Shown: positions 10,440 through 49,205 of the stretch, in pieces | Position numbering within the stretch: position 1 is the first letter of the stretch | Layout: every line of letters starts with the position of its first letter | Origin: Arion vulgaris | Lineage: Eukaryota; Mollusca; Gastropoda; Stylommatophora; Arionidae | Direction: 5' to 3' | DNA: 64,000 nt | NCBI GenBank assembly: GCA_020796225.1 | Contig: CM036759.1 | Span: 61,598,590-61,662,589, forward strand | Notes under the pieces: generated by a model | What the model was told of the DNA's origin: nothing | The model's database searches: none | Seen by the model: the letters and a program-made list of their open reading frames with translations, nothing else | Position numbers and translations under genes: made by a program

Positions 10440-10855
10440 GAACCCCTCCATGAGGCCATTACCTTGTAGTGGTGGGGGCTTGCGTCCTCAGGGACCCGGA
10501 GAGCTATGCCGGCAGGGTTACCCAAGCCGGGAAGGTCGAAGGAGAGAGGGCAGACTAAATGTGGTCTCCTGGTCCTCCAGGTTGGGGTTGTGCGATGGGC
10601 TAACTACCCATCCATTTAAAAAAACAGTAGTTACAGAAACCAAAAACAAATTGTTAAAAACTAACTCGAGTCTCGGAAGGACTAGGGCTCCATGCAGGAG
10701 ACAGATTACGCGCAGCAGCCAAACCCGCAAGGAAGCTGATGTGCTGACAACCCTTTTACCTGGGAGAACATAAAGAGAACAGCCAGAGACCGAGAAGAGT
10801 GGCGAACAACTGTTGAGGCCCTATGCTCCACGAGGAGCGGAGAGGATTAATGATG
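10440..10855 (+). mobile_element. Internally deleted LINE carrying both ends
   Basis: The first half reads TGAGGCCATTACCTTGTAGT through AGCTATGCCGGCAGGG, resembling a LINE 5' UTR. It is followed by the 3' end used by the family at 37465-37850 (ENIKRTARDREEWRTTVEAL and then LCSTRS-like codons). The coding middle is absent. It ends ATTAATGATGATCC. Confidence 0.6.
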
Positions 10856-10929
10856 ATCCACAAGAAGAGTTACTCATTGAATATGCTCAAGAAACAATTC
10901 AGGCTGGCTGTGTAAGGTAGAAATGGCCT

Positions 10930-11010
10930 GTAACATTGAAGAAACATGTAAAAACAAAGTATTATTATAGTTTTACAAAGTACAGAAACATATAGCGATG
11001 TTTCAACACA
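10930..11010 (-). mobile_element. Diverged Penelope-like tail scrap
   Basis: Contains ACATGTAAAAACAAAGTATT and TTTTACAAAGTACAGAAACA, the terminal segment shared by the PLE tails at 19883, 30960 and 53893. Nothing else is recognised between 11010 and 11220. Confidence 0.5.
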
Positions 11011-11219
11011 TGCAACATTTCCAACACAATAAAATGATGTGCACAGAATACAAACGCACAATGAAACAACTGTTCTGTGTATGAGGTAACCCTTGTTGAT
11101 GCTAATCATGCTGTCAAAAGGCAAGATCTGCATTCGCCATTCTGAAGAACATATGAAGTTCAAGAATGATTAGGAATAAAACTAAGATAATGATCATCAT
11201 CAAATAGCTTGTCCTGAGC

Positions 11220-12000
11220 AGAACTTTGCCACCCTAACAGTCCTTTGGAATTTCTTCTCTCATAGGGCAGATGTCTCCATTGAGTTCTTTCTGATAGATC
11301 TATTTGTTCTCTTCTCTGTCCAAGATGAGAACAAATAGATATATCTAGAAAGAACTCAAAATGATAATGATATTTAACTCAAATGTCAAGGCTGTCCTTC
11401 TATATGGAGAGGAGACATGGGGAACAACAAAAGTTGCATTCATCAATAGATGCCTACGCAGGATACTCCATCTTCTTCTTCGAACGCTCCACATCGACCA
11501 TTTGTCAACCACTCTGTGTGATTTGTATGTGATCTGAGCCTAAGAGTGACTTACGTTGTGCCAGTTATGTGCCCACAAGTAGGCCAGCACATCTGATTTC
11601 TGCGCTGCTTTTTATTTACTAGGTAGCATCCCTAGGACATATATCAGTCGCCTCTTATGACATGCATAGTAGGTTGCAGTGGTACTATTCTTTGCTTCCT
11701 TGCGGGCCCCGAGAACCACACAGGTGGATACTCCATCTGTGATGGTATAACAGGGAACTGTGGGATAGAGCAGAACAACAGCAAGTGGAACTAGAAATAA
11801 GGAACAGAAGGTGGCGATGGATAGGACACACACTCAGGAAACCCCCTGACAGCATCATGAGACAGGCTCTCCGAAGAAACCCCCAGGGCAATAGAGGTAA
11901 GGGAAGACCTGGGGACGAGAAAAAATGCGGAGAGATCAGGAAAAGATGGCCTTGGTTGCGGACCTATGCTTCCCTAGGGGCGACGGGTGAAGAAGAAGAA
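11220..12000 (+). pseudogene. LINE 3' end (GAA-tailed family), interrupted by a SINE
   Basis: Two halves (to 11471 and from 11726) encode parts of a LINE C-terminus ending [20 protein letters not shown] ... [12 protein letters not shown] and a GEEEES-coding (GAA)n tail. The same family occurs at 22690-23270 and 62740-63200. The tail ends at 12000, touching the AP4M1 stop codon on the opposite strand. A short antisense scrap of another LINE lies at 11220-11370. Confidence 0.75.
11472..11725 (-). mobile_element. SINE family B2, 254 bp, with 11-bp target duplication
   Basis: Target duplication GGATACTCCAT at 11461-11471 and 11726-11736. It is inserted inside a LINE remnant, and the LINE reads through when the SINE is removed. 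The tail is CTTCTTCTTCG in this orientation. Confidence 0.92.
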
Positions 12001-38693
<26,693 letters not shown>

Positions 38694-38999
38694 GACTTCT
38701 GAAACACATCCAAGTCTGTCAGGACTAATAGAGCTAACTGTCTTGGGTCGAGACCATGGAACTTTTTTTTCTGCTGATGTATCTTGAATGGACAATGTTT
38801 CTGCCATGTTAACTCTTCACTCTGTCTACAAAAATGATGGTGGTTGTCTAAGTCTTACTCTAGATTGAACCTGCAGACAACAAAAATAACCTAGTTACAA
38901 AATTGTTAACTTTCTATTAAAATATAACTAAACAAATTGACATTAGTCAGCTCTGACGCAGCTTCCCTATGACCAGTCAGATCTGATACCATGCTATGT

Positions 39000-39240
39000 G
39001 GGCGTCTGTGGTTTGGCGGTAGTGAGCTCGATCACAGCCCATGAGTACCTGGTTTAAACTCCATGGCAGGCAGATTTGTTCAAATGGATTTTATGAACGG
39101 TAATAATAGACCTCAACATTCATAAAGCAATGACAAACTATTGAACGTATAAGTGGTGCCTTGAAAAATCAATGACTCATTTACAACGTGGTTGATGGTG
39201 TCGTCCTGTAAAGGACATGCCATGATTTTCATCATGCCTC
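39000..39240 (+). mobile_element. SINE family C, + strand
   Basis: Head GTCTGTGGTTTGGCGGTAGT, B-box-like CTGGTTTAAACTCC and the tail TGCCATGATTTTCAT. 38820-39000 has no supported feature. Confidence 0.78.
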
Positions 39241-39639
39241 CAGATAATATAACTCCAGATGTGGTACTTTAAAGTGGGGCTTTTCTGTTTTAAAATCTTA
39301 CAGTTTAAATTTGTACACATTTGTATCCTGTTGGATAATATACGTACACGTTGGCCAAAATTTGGATGAGCCTTCCTACATTGTGTATGTGCCTAATAAG
39401 GCGCAACGTACTCATGTTCTCAGCACAAACAACACAGATCCCAGAGTGGTTAATTAGATTGAAAAGAACAAGACAAACAAACATCTAAACTCTAAACAAA
39501 TGTATGTAACCTAATATGTATCTTCACACACAAAACGAGCTTTACAAATACAACCTTCAACCCAACTTTCTGCTACCAAGTGCCTAAATTAGACTCTTGC
39601 AGCAAATGGAAAAAGAAAAATTAAAACAGAGAACAGTTT

Positions 39640-39820
39640 AGCCATCGGATCATCATCACTGTGCATCGAATCAATTAGTCCATACATGCTCTGATCTCCT
39701 CCTCAGTATGTTTCTCAGCGTTTGCCAACTAACGACACCAGTTCTATGTTGATTTACTATTCTTCTTTGACTTCTAATATAGTGCTCTTGTTTAGCTACA
39801 CCATGTTTGACTGTATTCTT
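39640..39820 (-). pseudogene. I/Jockey-like LINE 3' scrap, antisense
   Basis: The minus strand carries GAATAGTAAATCAACATAGA and ACTGGTGTCG, the RxVNQHRTGVV segment of the family. Confidence 0.6.
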
Positions 39821-39828
39821 GCAATATG

Positions 39829-39995
39829 CTTTTTTTTTTTTTTTTTTTTTCGATCCAGAAGCACTTGAGCTTTTCAGTTCTTCGGCTCGGTGCCATGGAC
39901 ATCGTAACCTTCGGTTCGGTGCCACGAACACCGTAAATCTGGGGAATCTGTGGCTTTTTCTGCTATCCCGCTGAATTGAACCCGCACACACAGAG
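39829..39995 (-). mobile_element. SINE family F with poly(A) tail
   Basis: A run of T at 39831-39850 is the poly(A) tail read backwards. On the minus strand there is a B box GCGGGTTCAATTCAGC. It is the only poly(A)-tailed SINE noticed here. Confidence 0.65.
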
Positions 39996-40109
39996 GGATA
40001 GTCATTATATATTACAAAATCACCAAATATATATATGGCTCTCTAGACTAGTTGACAAGTTTGCGTTATTTTTTGTTTTCATGCGGGTGAGGCATGTTCA
40101 ATATGCGTT

Positions 40110-40265
40110 CCAGAGATTTTTTTTTCTTAAATCTTCTCTAGACGCTCCTATCGTTTGATGTGTCTGAAATATTTAATTGTCCTTGGTTTTATATTATTTA
40201 ATAGCCAACTATCTTTAATATCAAGCTGTTGCAGAACAGAAGCATTTGTTCTTTTCCTGAAAGGG
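40110..40265 (-). pseudogene. LINE scrap shared with 46545-46700
   Basis: GACGCTCCTATCGTTTGATG and TTAATATCAAGCTGTTGCAG recur in the same order at 46540-46640. Confidence 0.5.
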
Positions 40266-40309
40266 TAATAACTTCCCGGAATAGACAAATAATAGTAAAT
40301 ACTCCTTCT

Positions 40310-41290
40310 TCTTCAGCGATCTCTGGTCATGCACTTAATTTACTGTGGACTACAAACTGAGCAGTCAGCTTCAGGTCTGTCAGGTTTCCCAAAGCCTAGT
40401 TTTCATGTCGACTGGGTGTGGCCACATGTTGATTCTCAGTTCACCCAGGAGAGGACAGTCTTTGCAGGATATGCTCTGGTGTCTGTTCCACCTGCTGACA
40501 CTGGCAGAGAGCTGTTTGACTTATTCCTAGTCTATAAAAGTGTTTGTTGAGTCTGCAGTGTCCGATGCGTAGTCGAAATATAATGACCTGGTCTGTTATG
40601 CTTAGGTCTTTGATGGAGTCTTTTCCATAATCATATCCAGTGTTTGTCTTCCAGTCTACTGCAGATTTTCTCTGTATGAGGGTTTTGACCTCTTGAGAAG
40701 ACAGGGGTTGGTAAATTTGCTCTTTGGCACTGCCCTCCTTAGCTAAGATGTCAGCACTTGTCCGAGTAGTTACCGGGGCCAAATTTGGGGTGTAAAGAAT
40801 AGAACCACTGTTACCTGCCACGCATGTCGTAAGAGGTGACTAAGGAGGTTTGGCTGAAATCGGATGCATGTGTCCTAAACATATAGAAGTCTATGCATTT
40901 AGGGGCCTACCAAACCAATATGCAACGTATACACATTCTTGGCAAAGATCAAACATATCACAAAGAGTGATTAAAATTGATAGTAAAGAATGAAAGCAAA
41001 GAAGAAGAAGACATCGGCACTCTCATTGCCTGCAATGCCACAGTGAGATGGAATCCACTGCAAGTGAATTTCTGCCTTTTCTGAAAGCTGAGCAAGTTCT
41101 ATTTTTAGGTTTTGTACTGTGCTGTCAGCAGATTTAGCCTCCAGGGCTTGTATAGCTAACATTGAGTCTGTAAGAAATACCATCTTGCCTGCAGATGCTT
41201 GCGGCTTATTCATGTGCTATGTTGCCATCAGAAGGGCTAAGAGTTCTGCTTGGTAGTTGGAACATATTCTTCCAGTAGGGGCCACTAGAG
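40310..41290 (-). pseudogene. Jockey-like LINE: RNase H and C-terminal region, split by a SINE
   Basis: Minus strand: MVFLTDSMLAIQALEAKSAD, IHLQWIPSHCGIAGNESAD, then after the SINE ADILAKEGSAKEQIYQPLSS, IIFRLRIGHCRLNKHFYRLG and QCQQVEQTPEHILQ. This is the canonical RNase H order (SDSxxA, W.P.H.GI.GNE.AD). Matching + strand sequence lies at 48470-48780. Confidence 0.88.
40759..41009 (+). mobile_element. SINE family B1 inside the LINE RNase H sequence
   Basis: Flanks GATGTCAGCACT (40747-40758) and GACATCGGCACT (41010-41021) are a 12-bp duplication with three differences. Head TCCGAGTAGTTACCGGGGCC and tail GAAGAAGAAG. Confidence 0.88.
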
Positions 41291-41739
41291 ACACAGTAAA
41301 TACTCAAAAAACCACGATTTTTGCCGGGTCCCACCAAGAAAAATGACCACGAGCCGCCACTGGTTTATTAACTGTTCACAAACTAGCATCATGACCCTTC
41401 ATAAAAATCGCTAGTTTTTTATGGTCACATGGTATCCTAGAATGGATGGTAAACTCTGTTTCACTTCTACTTCTAGCATAAGCCACGATGCTATGTATTC
41501 GTTATCATTTATATATCACTTTTACATAGTTTGCGGTTAATATAAAGCTCTAATCGGAACGAAAAGTAATAAAAACGCAGCAAAATAGTAAATGTCTTTT
41601 AAGCGACGCTTGGTCCATGTGATAAGATATGTTGACACTTGAGTGTCGCTTGGTACGGAATCAGTTAAGGAATTTAGAACATCAGCCTGATCCATTGCTC
41701 ATCTGCTTTTTACATCCGTCATACCTGCAAGCATATTGG

Positions 41740-41960
41740 CGCGTTCATTTCTCCTTACATCTGCATGCCCGGGCACAAAATAAAACAAAAATAAATAACA
41801 GAGGTCTGCAGAAAATAGTGGGAGTGACAGGGAAGGATAGCAAAAAAACATGATTATTAGTGCCTTGATAGGAACAACACCAGTGCTAAAGCATATAAAG
41901 AAACAACAAACCAAATGTTTTTGACCATGTAAACACTAACCCAACCACAAAAAAGCAATA
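41740..41960 (+). pseudogene. RTE-type LINE scrap
   Basis: Reads NRGLQKIVGVTGKDSKKT and an HIKKQQTKCF-like end. The region 41290-41740 holds no supported feature. Confidence 0.5.
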
Positions 41961-42044
41961 CTATTCATATCAATGTTTTCAGGTTCATAGGTAGTCCACG
42001 AAAACTACAGGCTGCAGTAATAACAGATGTGGTAGAAATATACA

Positions 42045-42215
42045 CCATTATAGTGTTTCCCATCACCTCTATGTTTTCTAGTATATTATAGTGTTTCCTA
42101 TAGCCTCTATGTTTTCTAGTATATTATAGTGTTTCCTATCGCCTCTGTTTTCTAGTATATTATAGTGTTTCCTATAGCCTCTATGTTTTCTAGTATATTA
42201 TGGTGTTTCCTACGG
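42045..42215. repeat. 38-bp minisatellite, about five copies
   Basis: The unit contains TATAGTGTTTCCTATAGCCT and CTATGTTTTCTAGTATAT. Confidence 0.92.
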
Positions 42216-42229
42216 AAATTATGTTTTTT

Positions 42230-44950
42230 TTCTTCTCTGGCTTGTTAACCCCGGTTGGAGCATAAGCCCTTCACCAATTTATGTCACAGATAGAAGATGC
42301 GCAACAAATATATTTGCCTATAGTATCAGCTCTATGACTGCCAAACACCTACACAACATATGATAGCGAACACAGATGCACTGCCACCTTTCACCCAAAT
42401 TTGTACTGGAATGTTAACAGCCTGGAGCTGATTCGCAATTGTCAGGTTACCAAGATCAAAATCTGCAAGTAAATATAAAAAACAGTCTTTTAATTTATTG
42501 TAACATTTAATATCTTGTGTCCCTACTACACATGGAAAAATAATAAACAGTCTCATATATTTGCCACCTCCGACAGGACTAGGAATTCGATCTCAGCTAC
42601 ACTGAAATCAAGATCACTGGAATATAGCAGATCACTTCACCTGTGAAACAAACCAAGTACTTCTGGAGCAATAGGTGAGCAATGTACATCTATGCCACAA
42701 AGGCTCCAACACTTTACATATCTCTATGCTTTAGGATATAAGTGAATCTACTATTAACTAAATGTATTTGTGTACAGGCCAAGAAAGTAGAGAAGCTAGT
42801 AAGTCCACCAAGGACCACTGACCTAATTGCTGGAAACGTGAAAAGCAAGTTCACCAAGGACCACATTGCTGGAAGCACAAAATGTGAAGCAAGTTCCCCA
42901 TGACCAAGGTATCAAAGACCACTGCCCTAATAGCTGAAAACGTAAAATGTTATAAAGAATTGTATGAATGATTAGTTGCTGTTGAGAGCAACTAGTATTG
43001 TTAGCAAACCTGGTATGCTCTCATTTTACTATATACTGACCATTGGACATATTCGACCTTTATTTATGAATGATTATTTATAAATTATTATTACCATTAA
43101 AAACTAAACAGCTTGTAAAAAATTGCCTATAATTGTTCTCCAACAATTGCTGCCCATTGACATGGTAGTAACCTCTCAAAACGTGATTAGTTAATTATCA
43201 TTGCCCTCTCGAAGGCACTTGCGACACTAGTCACAGTGTGTTTATTTTTCGTCTTTCCCCTTCTTCAAATTGCTGGAAATGAACATCGAACAATTTTACT
43301 ACACTAGACATACAATTCAAAACTGACAAAACATCCCATCGGCTTAATAATTCAGCAGATGAGAGTTCAGTAATGAGACAAGATCTACACATTATTTGTG
43401 TAATTACCTACAAATCTAATCCCTTACGATTAGGGGCTAATGTCTACTAGTATATTATCAGTATATCCCGAATAATATGATGACTTTGAACAACATGTTG
43501 TTAATAAAAGTAGTACATGCAAGAGAAAGTGTCTGCAGATTTCGTAAACTGAACAGTTTCTGTATGATGTTGACATGAACATCCGGGTCACACACACACA
43601 ACACAGGCTCTACTTCTGCTAGCTCTGTGGCTTTCAGTATCTAATTTCAACCAGTTTTTACGTAGTCGAAAGATTTAAGTCAGCAGCAGGAGACACCTTG
43701 TTCTTACATTTCCTGTTGATTAATTCAGAATTAGGTACAATAGAAGTGGTTATAGAGACGAGGGATACCAGGTTAGTTGTTGTAATTGAATGAGGTTGTG
43801 CAAGTAAACTGGTCGCGATTTTGATTTAAATTAAATAAATGTTATCCTACTCGAGTTCTCATTTGCTTCAGGACAATTACAATACACACGCAGTATTATT
43901 GTCTTGTTTACTATTTTTGTCTTGTCCGCGCTGGCTATCTATCACGGATGTTGTTGAATGGCTGACACTCAAAACGATCAAGCTAGGACACTCAACAGTC
44001 ACTAGCATTACTGTTAATTTTGTTTTATTGCGAGGCAGCCCTTCAGTTTGGCATTGTTGCACTTGATTCATTTTGAACTTTGTGAGTGTGAATAGTGAAT
44101 CTGTATGCTGTATAATAATGATATACTCATATGTTATCATATCCGTAGTAACCAAGCTTGGTTGCAGGTGTATCTCCAATCTTGCTTTCGTGGTACCGTC
44201 CATTCTTTAGTCTGTCCATCAACTATATTATCCCGACTTTAGTTCTGTCGTCAATTTGCTATCTCTGCTTCCTCTGCTTCCCATGATACATTTTTCAAAT
44301 CTTTTAGCTGCTTGATGTTGCCAAATATATGTTAATTAAATAACCCATTTAGATTTATTATTGTATGACTAAGATGATTGTGTGAATTTGTGTCCTATGC
44401 TTTAGCTTGATTTGGTTCAGTTATTGTTGCACAGCTAAAAGACCCAATTTATTTATTGGAACATATGCAAAGTCTGTAGTCACAAGCAACCCACTCAGTG
44501 ACTCACACATTCTGTGTGAAAAAGGGTCATGTTACATGAACTGATAGCTATTTTATGTATGTAGTAACACTCACACTGTGTATATGTTTTTATTATTAGT
44601 GTTGAAGTACATTTCTATCTTTATCCTATTTGTGTCCCGTTGACACAAAGCTTCTACAAAAGATTTCCATTGTTGTCTTTCTACCAATTGTTTACCATGT
44701 CTGACCACAATTTTCTTTTCACAGTTCTTCACCATTTTTCATTTGAAAATCCAGACCCTTTGTTCCCATCCACTGTCTATTGGAGAGTTGTCCTATTCAG
44801 TGTCCCTACTGGCATACATCATCAATACGAGTTACCCCAGCTTCAGAGATACTTGTAATTTAGATCCCAAATAAAGGATCAGGGTCTCCTGTATTCCAAC
44901 CATGTATCATGTGCACACCAACAATATTTGGCTCAAGCTGGTCTGAGTCT
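42230..44950. other. Low-repeat intergenic stretch without a recognised gene
   Basis: No conserved coding block or clear transposon remnant was recognised on either strand. A short degenerate direct repeat (CAAGTTCACCAAGGACCAC) lies near 42800-42930. The AKT promoter or untranslated first exon could lie here or further right, but nothing in the sequence shows it. Confidence 0.4.
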
Positions 44951-44954
44951 TTAA

Positions 44955-45671
44955 CCCTTTGTTTACCTGAGGTTATAGGTTGAGCCGCACAGCATATCCC
45001 AAGCGTTTTTCTGCATTTCTACCAACTTATTTGAAAATTTAATAACTCTGTTTTTTTTTGGAATATTTGTTTGAAATGTTGTATTTTGAAATAAAATATG
45101 TATGTGTATGTTTTGATAGTGTTTGTACTGCTCTATGTACTAGTAGTACTTGCTACTGGCTCAGTACTAGTACTTGCGACAGGGTCGGTTCTAGAACGCT
45201 TGCTCGGACGTAAATCACATTCATGAGTATCACTATTTTCGTCATCAGTGTCTCTCACCTGTACACCAGAATCTGAGTAAACAGATTCACTTGATGAGAA
45301 TATATCATCATCTCCGCCTATCTTCATCATTAAATATGTCGTCAGCACCATATAACAACAACGCCAAAGCTTTTTCTGTCAGTGTAATCATCCTGATAGA
45401 TTTCCTACACGCCATTTTGTTGAACAATTTTTGACAAAGAGATCACTCTTTCAAAGATATAAATAACCTTCATACGGCGCAAAAAATTGACCAATGACAA
45501 TGTTTTATATAAGGCAAGATGTCCTCAATGCTATAAATAGTCTATTGTAGCAGTAGTTTCCCGTTTACTACACATATTTTGACGATGAGTTTACTACGTG
45601 AAGGTCTCGTAATTGGGATACGCCAAACGCATTCCTACTACGTCACCCTCACGTAATTAGTAAACAAGGGG
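44955..45671 (-). mobile_element. Non-autonomous piggyBac element (717 bp)
   Basis: TTAA at 44951-44954 and 45672-45675. Ends CCCTTTGTTTAC and GTAAACAAGGGG are inverse with one difference. TTAA targets and CCC ends are typical of piggyBac. It keeps a transposase N-terminus fragment (below) and lacks the catalytic domain. Confidence 0.87.
45130..45412 (-). pseudogene. piggyBac transposase N-terminal fragment
   Basis: Minus strand ATG near 45412 opens MACRKSIRMITLTEKALALL then LYGADDIFNDE. After a frame shift it continues GGDDDIFSSSESVYSDSG and RPSKRSRTDPVASTST and stops. An acidic Ser-rich leader of this kind is usual before the piggyBac DDE domain, which is absent. Confidence 0.65.
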
Positions 45672-45839
45672 TTAAAGGTACCAAATATGGAAGCTGTGTA
45701 TGCACTTCTTATGCCAGTATGTTATGCGATCAACATCATGGCATCTCATGCAGGCACCGTACCCATAATAAGTTAATTAGTATATCTTCTCTCTCTATCA
45801 TAAAGACAGCACTGTCTGGCATATCCAAACTTAACTCCT

Positions 45840-46190
45840 AATTCTCAGACTTGTTCCAGTGTTTGAGACTCGCTCTAGATCACATAAATGAGATTGTACT
45901 GCATTTATGACATCGGCTCTGTCCGTACTTCTGCTCACTTGAAACGGCATTGTTTGCAAGAAAGTCAGCACTCTCGTTGCACCGCACTCCAGCATGTCCA
46001 GGTGTGTACAGCCAAGTCATTTTCTTGAGATGTAATCTCCAAATGCTGTCCACCCATTCCACGCACAGACTTCCAGATTCAATCATTTGAAGCATATTCA
46101 TCGAGTCTGATATGATAATCTGATGCCAGTAGGTGAGCCATGTTTCACTACCATACAGAAGTGACGATACAATCCTTGTATACAATATTT
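45840..46190 (-). pseudogene. I/Jockey-like LINE RNase H remnant, antisense
   Basis: Minus strand MTWLYTPGHAGVRCNESADF and LANNAVSSEQKYGQSR match the PGHxGVxxNExAD RNase H motif. Confidence 0.8.
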
Positions 46191-46299
46191 TTTACTGGTT
46201 AACTTTATGTTTTCCCACTCTTTGTCAGTCTCCATTCCTTTCTTCATTGTAAATTGATATTGCTGGTTTTTCATTTGTACACTACATCATAATCTGTTT

Positions 46300-47010
46300 T
46301 CTCTTTTTACTTTAAAAAAAACAACATTATACCAAGCACTACATACATATCATCAAGTACCTTTCCCTTCCGGAAGTTGGCTCCCATGATAGCAGTCTTA
46401 AAAAACCCTCTATTCTGTGCAAGTTGACCGGCATCAGCAGCGGTCATTCTCAGAACGTCAATGACATCTTGCACCCATTGTCTTCTATGTCTTCCTCTCA
46501 TTCTTCCTCCAGGCATCATTTCCTCCAAAATTATCTTCTATAGGCACTCATGTCGTTTGATGTGTCCGAATATTTAATATATTTGATATCCTTGATTTTA
46601 TGTTCTTTAATAGCCAACTCTCTTTAATATCAAGCTGTTGCAGGACAGAAGAATTTGATTTTTCTCTGTCCATGATATTCTAAGTACTCTTCTGTAGCAT
46701 TTGAATTCAAAGGCATTAATGATCCTCTACCTCTTTGTTAATGTTCCGTGTCTCACAACCATATGTTGCCAAGGGAAAAACGCAGGCTCTTAAATACTTG
46801 ATTTTTTTTCTTATGTCAGTTCCCTTCTATAGGCTAGTTAATTCTTTTAGTTTTTGCAAAGCAATGCTCAGCCTTCTTTTAATTTCTTTTATAGCATTCC
46901 TATCACTTGTCAGCAATGCCTCAAGGTATTCAAAGTTGTAGACTTTCTATTTTGTAGCCATTGACACATACATTAGACATCAATTCTGTTTTATCAGTTG
47001 TAAAGATATA
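46300..47010 (-). pseudogene. LINE C-terminal region, antisense
   Basis: Minus strand MEEMMPGGRMRGRHRRQWVQ, DVIDVLRMTAADAGQLAQNR, then upstream RT C-terminal pieces. Same family as 57515-59480. Confidence 0.7.
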
Positions 47011-47219
47011 TCTATGTCATATAATCAACATACCGCCCCCGTAATGAGGACCAGATCAAGCCTAACCAACTAATCTATGCCCTCCCTTTTGTGGACAAGT
47101 CCAAAGTTTCTTCATCCTTGTGCGCCCTGAGAACTACATATTTACCTACATTACCTATTTAATTTAGGGGGGAACATAGCTTCTTAAAACACCCATTACA
47201 GCGGCATTTCTCTACACAC

Positions 47220-48125
47220 CCTAGCATACAAATTTAACAAATGTCAATAACTATTTGTACACTGTCAGGGACGCTCTAGCATACCAATCAATAGAGTAAT
47301 AACTATTTGTACACTAAGTGTCAGGGAAGATCTAGCATACCAATCAATAGAGTAATAACTATTTGTACACTAAGTATCAGGGATGCTCTAGCATACCAAT
47401 CAATAGAGTAATAACTATTTGTACACTAAGTGTCAGGGATGCTCTAGCATACCAATCAATAGAGTAATAACTATTTGTACACTAAGTATCAGGGACGCTC
47501 TAGCATACCAATCAATAGAGTAATAACTATTTGTACACTAAGTGTCAGGGACGCCCTACTTGACTAATTCCTCTCCGCTCCTCATGAAGCATAGGGCCTC
47601 AACAGTTGTTCGCCCCTCTTCTCGGTCTCCGACTGTTCTCTTTATGGTCTCCCATGACAGTTGAGCACTCTTCAGTTCCTCAAGAGGTCTTTTTAGGCCT
47701 TCCTCTTTTCATTTTCTTTGCGTGTTTCACTCAAGTGCTTGTCTAGTGACACTTGACTGTCTTCCGTAGCGTATGCTCGACCCATCACTTTTCTCCTCTT
47801 GACCTGGGTCTTCATGGGTTCTGGTTCTTATCCACAGGTCTGTGTTTGTAAATCTGTCATACCATCTCAGTCTGAGAATCTGCCAAAGACATCCATTGAC
47901 AAAGGTCTGAATCTTATTTGTATTTAACTTGGTGACTCGAGCGTTTCTGAGCCATACAGCAACACAGATTTCACATTTGAACTGAATATCTTGAGCTTTG
48001 TTTTCGTGGAGATGGCAGTGGTCTTCCACCTGTGTGCAGAATAGTAACGGCTTAGGGAGGCCTAGCATACCAATTTAACAAATAACAAAAGGGCAATAAC
48101 TATTTGTACATTAAGTGTCAGGGAC
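47220..48125. repeat. ~56-bp minisatellite, split by a LINE fragment
   Basis: The unit contains TACCAATCAATAGAGTAATA, ACTATTTGTACACTAAGTGT and CAGGGACGCTCTAGC. Six copies lie to 47548 and one more from 48058. The stretch 47010-47220 shows nothing supported. Confidence 0.9.
47549..48057 (-). pseudogene. LINE C-terminal region inserted in a minisatellite
   Basis: Minus strand HENKAQDIQFKCEICVAVWL, NTNKIQTFVNGCLWQILRLR. Same family as 37330-37850. Confidence 0.8.
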
Positions 48126-48129
48126 GGAT

Positions 48130-48440
48130 CAGAGTGGTGCATAAGCTATCGACTCAGACACAAGAGGGTTGTGGGTTCAATCTGACATTTGCTGTTTCAC
48201 ACACAAGGAAAGGAAATGGGCCTCCGGCATTAGACTAAGCGTCACATATGTTGCAGTTGATCATAGCCAACAAAAATCTTGCGCCACAGTTTCTTTATAG
48301 TCTCTAGATTGTTGCTGGAGCTACAGAGTTTGTGATTTGTGCAGCACTCTTTACAGATGGCCTTCTATTTCTATCAACATAGGCGAAGCCATATGGGGAA
48401 CCCCAATTCAATAAAGTCAATCTTTTGCCTTTAGTCCCTT
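48130..48440 (+). mobile_element. SINE family A, diverged
   Basis: B box GTGGGTTCAATCTGAC near 48172. The 3' part ACAGAGTTTGTGATTTGTGC through AATAAAGTCAATCTTTTGCC matches SINE A. Confidence 0.65.
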
Positions 48441-48469
48441 GGATATGATTAAGGAAAAGACTTCCCCAA

Positions 48470-48780
48470 AGATCTAAGTAGAACAGACCAGGTTATTATA
48501 TTTCACCTACGTATCGGACACTGCAGACTCAACATACACTTATATAGACTAGGAATAAGTCAAACAGCTCTCTGCCAGTGTCAGCAGGTGGAACAGATAC
48601 CAGAGCATATCCTGCAAGACTGCCCTCTCCTGGGTGAGCTGGGAAGTAGCCACACCCAGTTAACCTAAAAACGAAACTATGGGAAATCCTTACAGACCTG
48701 AAGCTGACTGCCCTGTCTGTGGTCCACAGTAAACTAAGCGCATTGCCAGAGATCGCTGAAAAAGTGCCTTTAAGACTTAT
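48470..48780 (+). pseudogene. Jockey-like LINE 3' end
   Basis: GACCAGGTTATTATATTTCA, GTCAGCAGGTGGAACAGATA and CAGAGATCGCTGAAAAAGTG. This is the + strand counterpart of 40310-40640. Confidence 0.75.
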
Positions 48781-49205
48781 TTTTTTTTTTAAAATGTCTT
48801 TATGAAGTGGACTAAATCCAAAACAAGAAGTTAATTAACTGATGAACATCTTAATAATACATTAGTACATGTATATTGTAGTTAGACAAACAGCACCATA
48901 TTTGGTCATGCAGGAAGTTCAATCATAATCTTCTCATAAAATCTGTACGCTACTCATTTAGCATTTCTTGTCTATTTCTCTTTCCCTCTCTCCATCCTGC
49001 ACTCTCTCTCTCTCATTCTCACCCTCTACATTTCCTGAGTAATATGATTATATTTGCTTGCGTATTCTAATTGAGTAATTTATAAAAGGTTTTCTATATG
49101 TGAGAGTGTCCAGTCCTCTGTGTCCTTGGATATTTCAAGACTGCTAGTGGCATATTAAAAAGGTTGCCCATCTCAGCGTTAATAAATATTGATCTGTTGT
49201 TTCAG

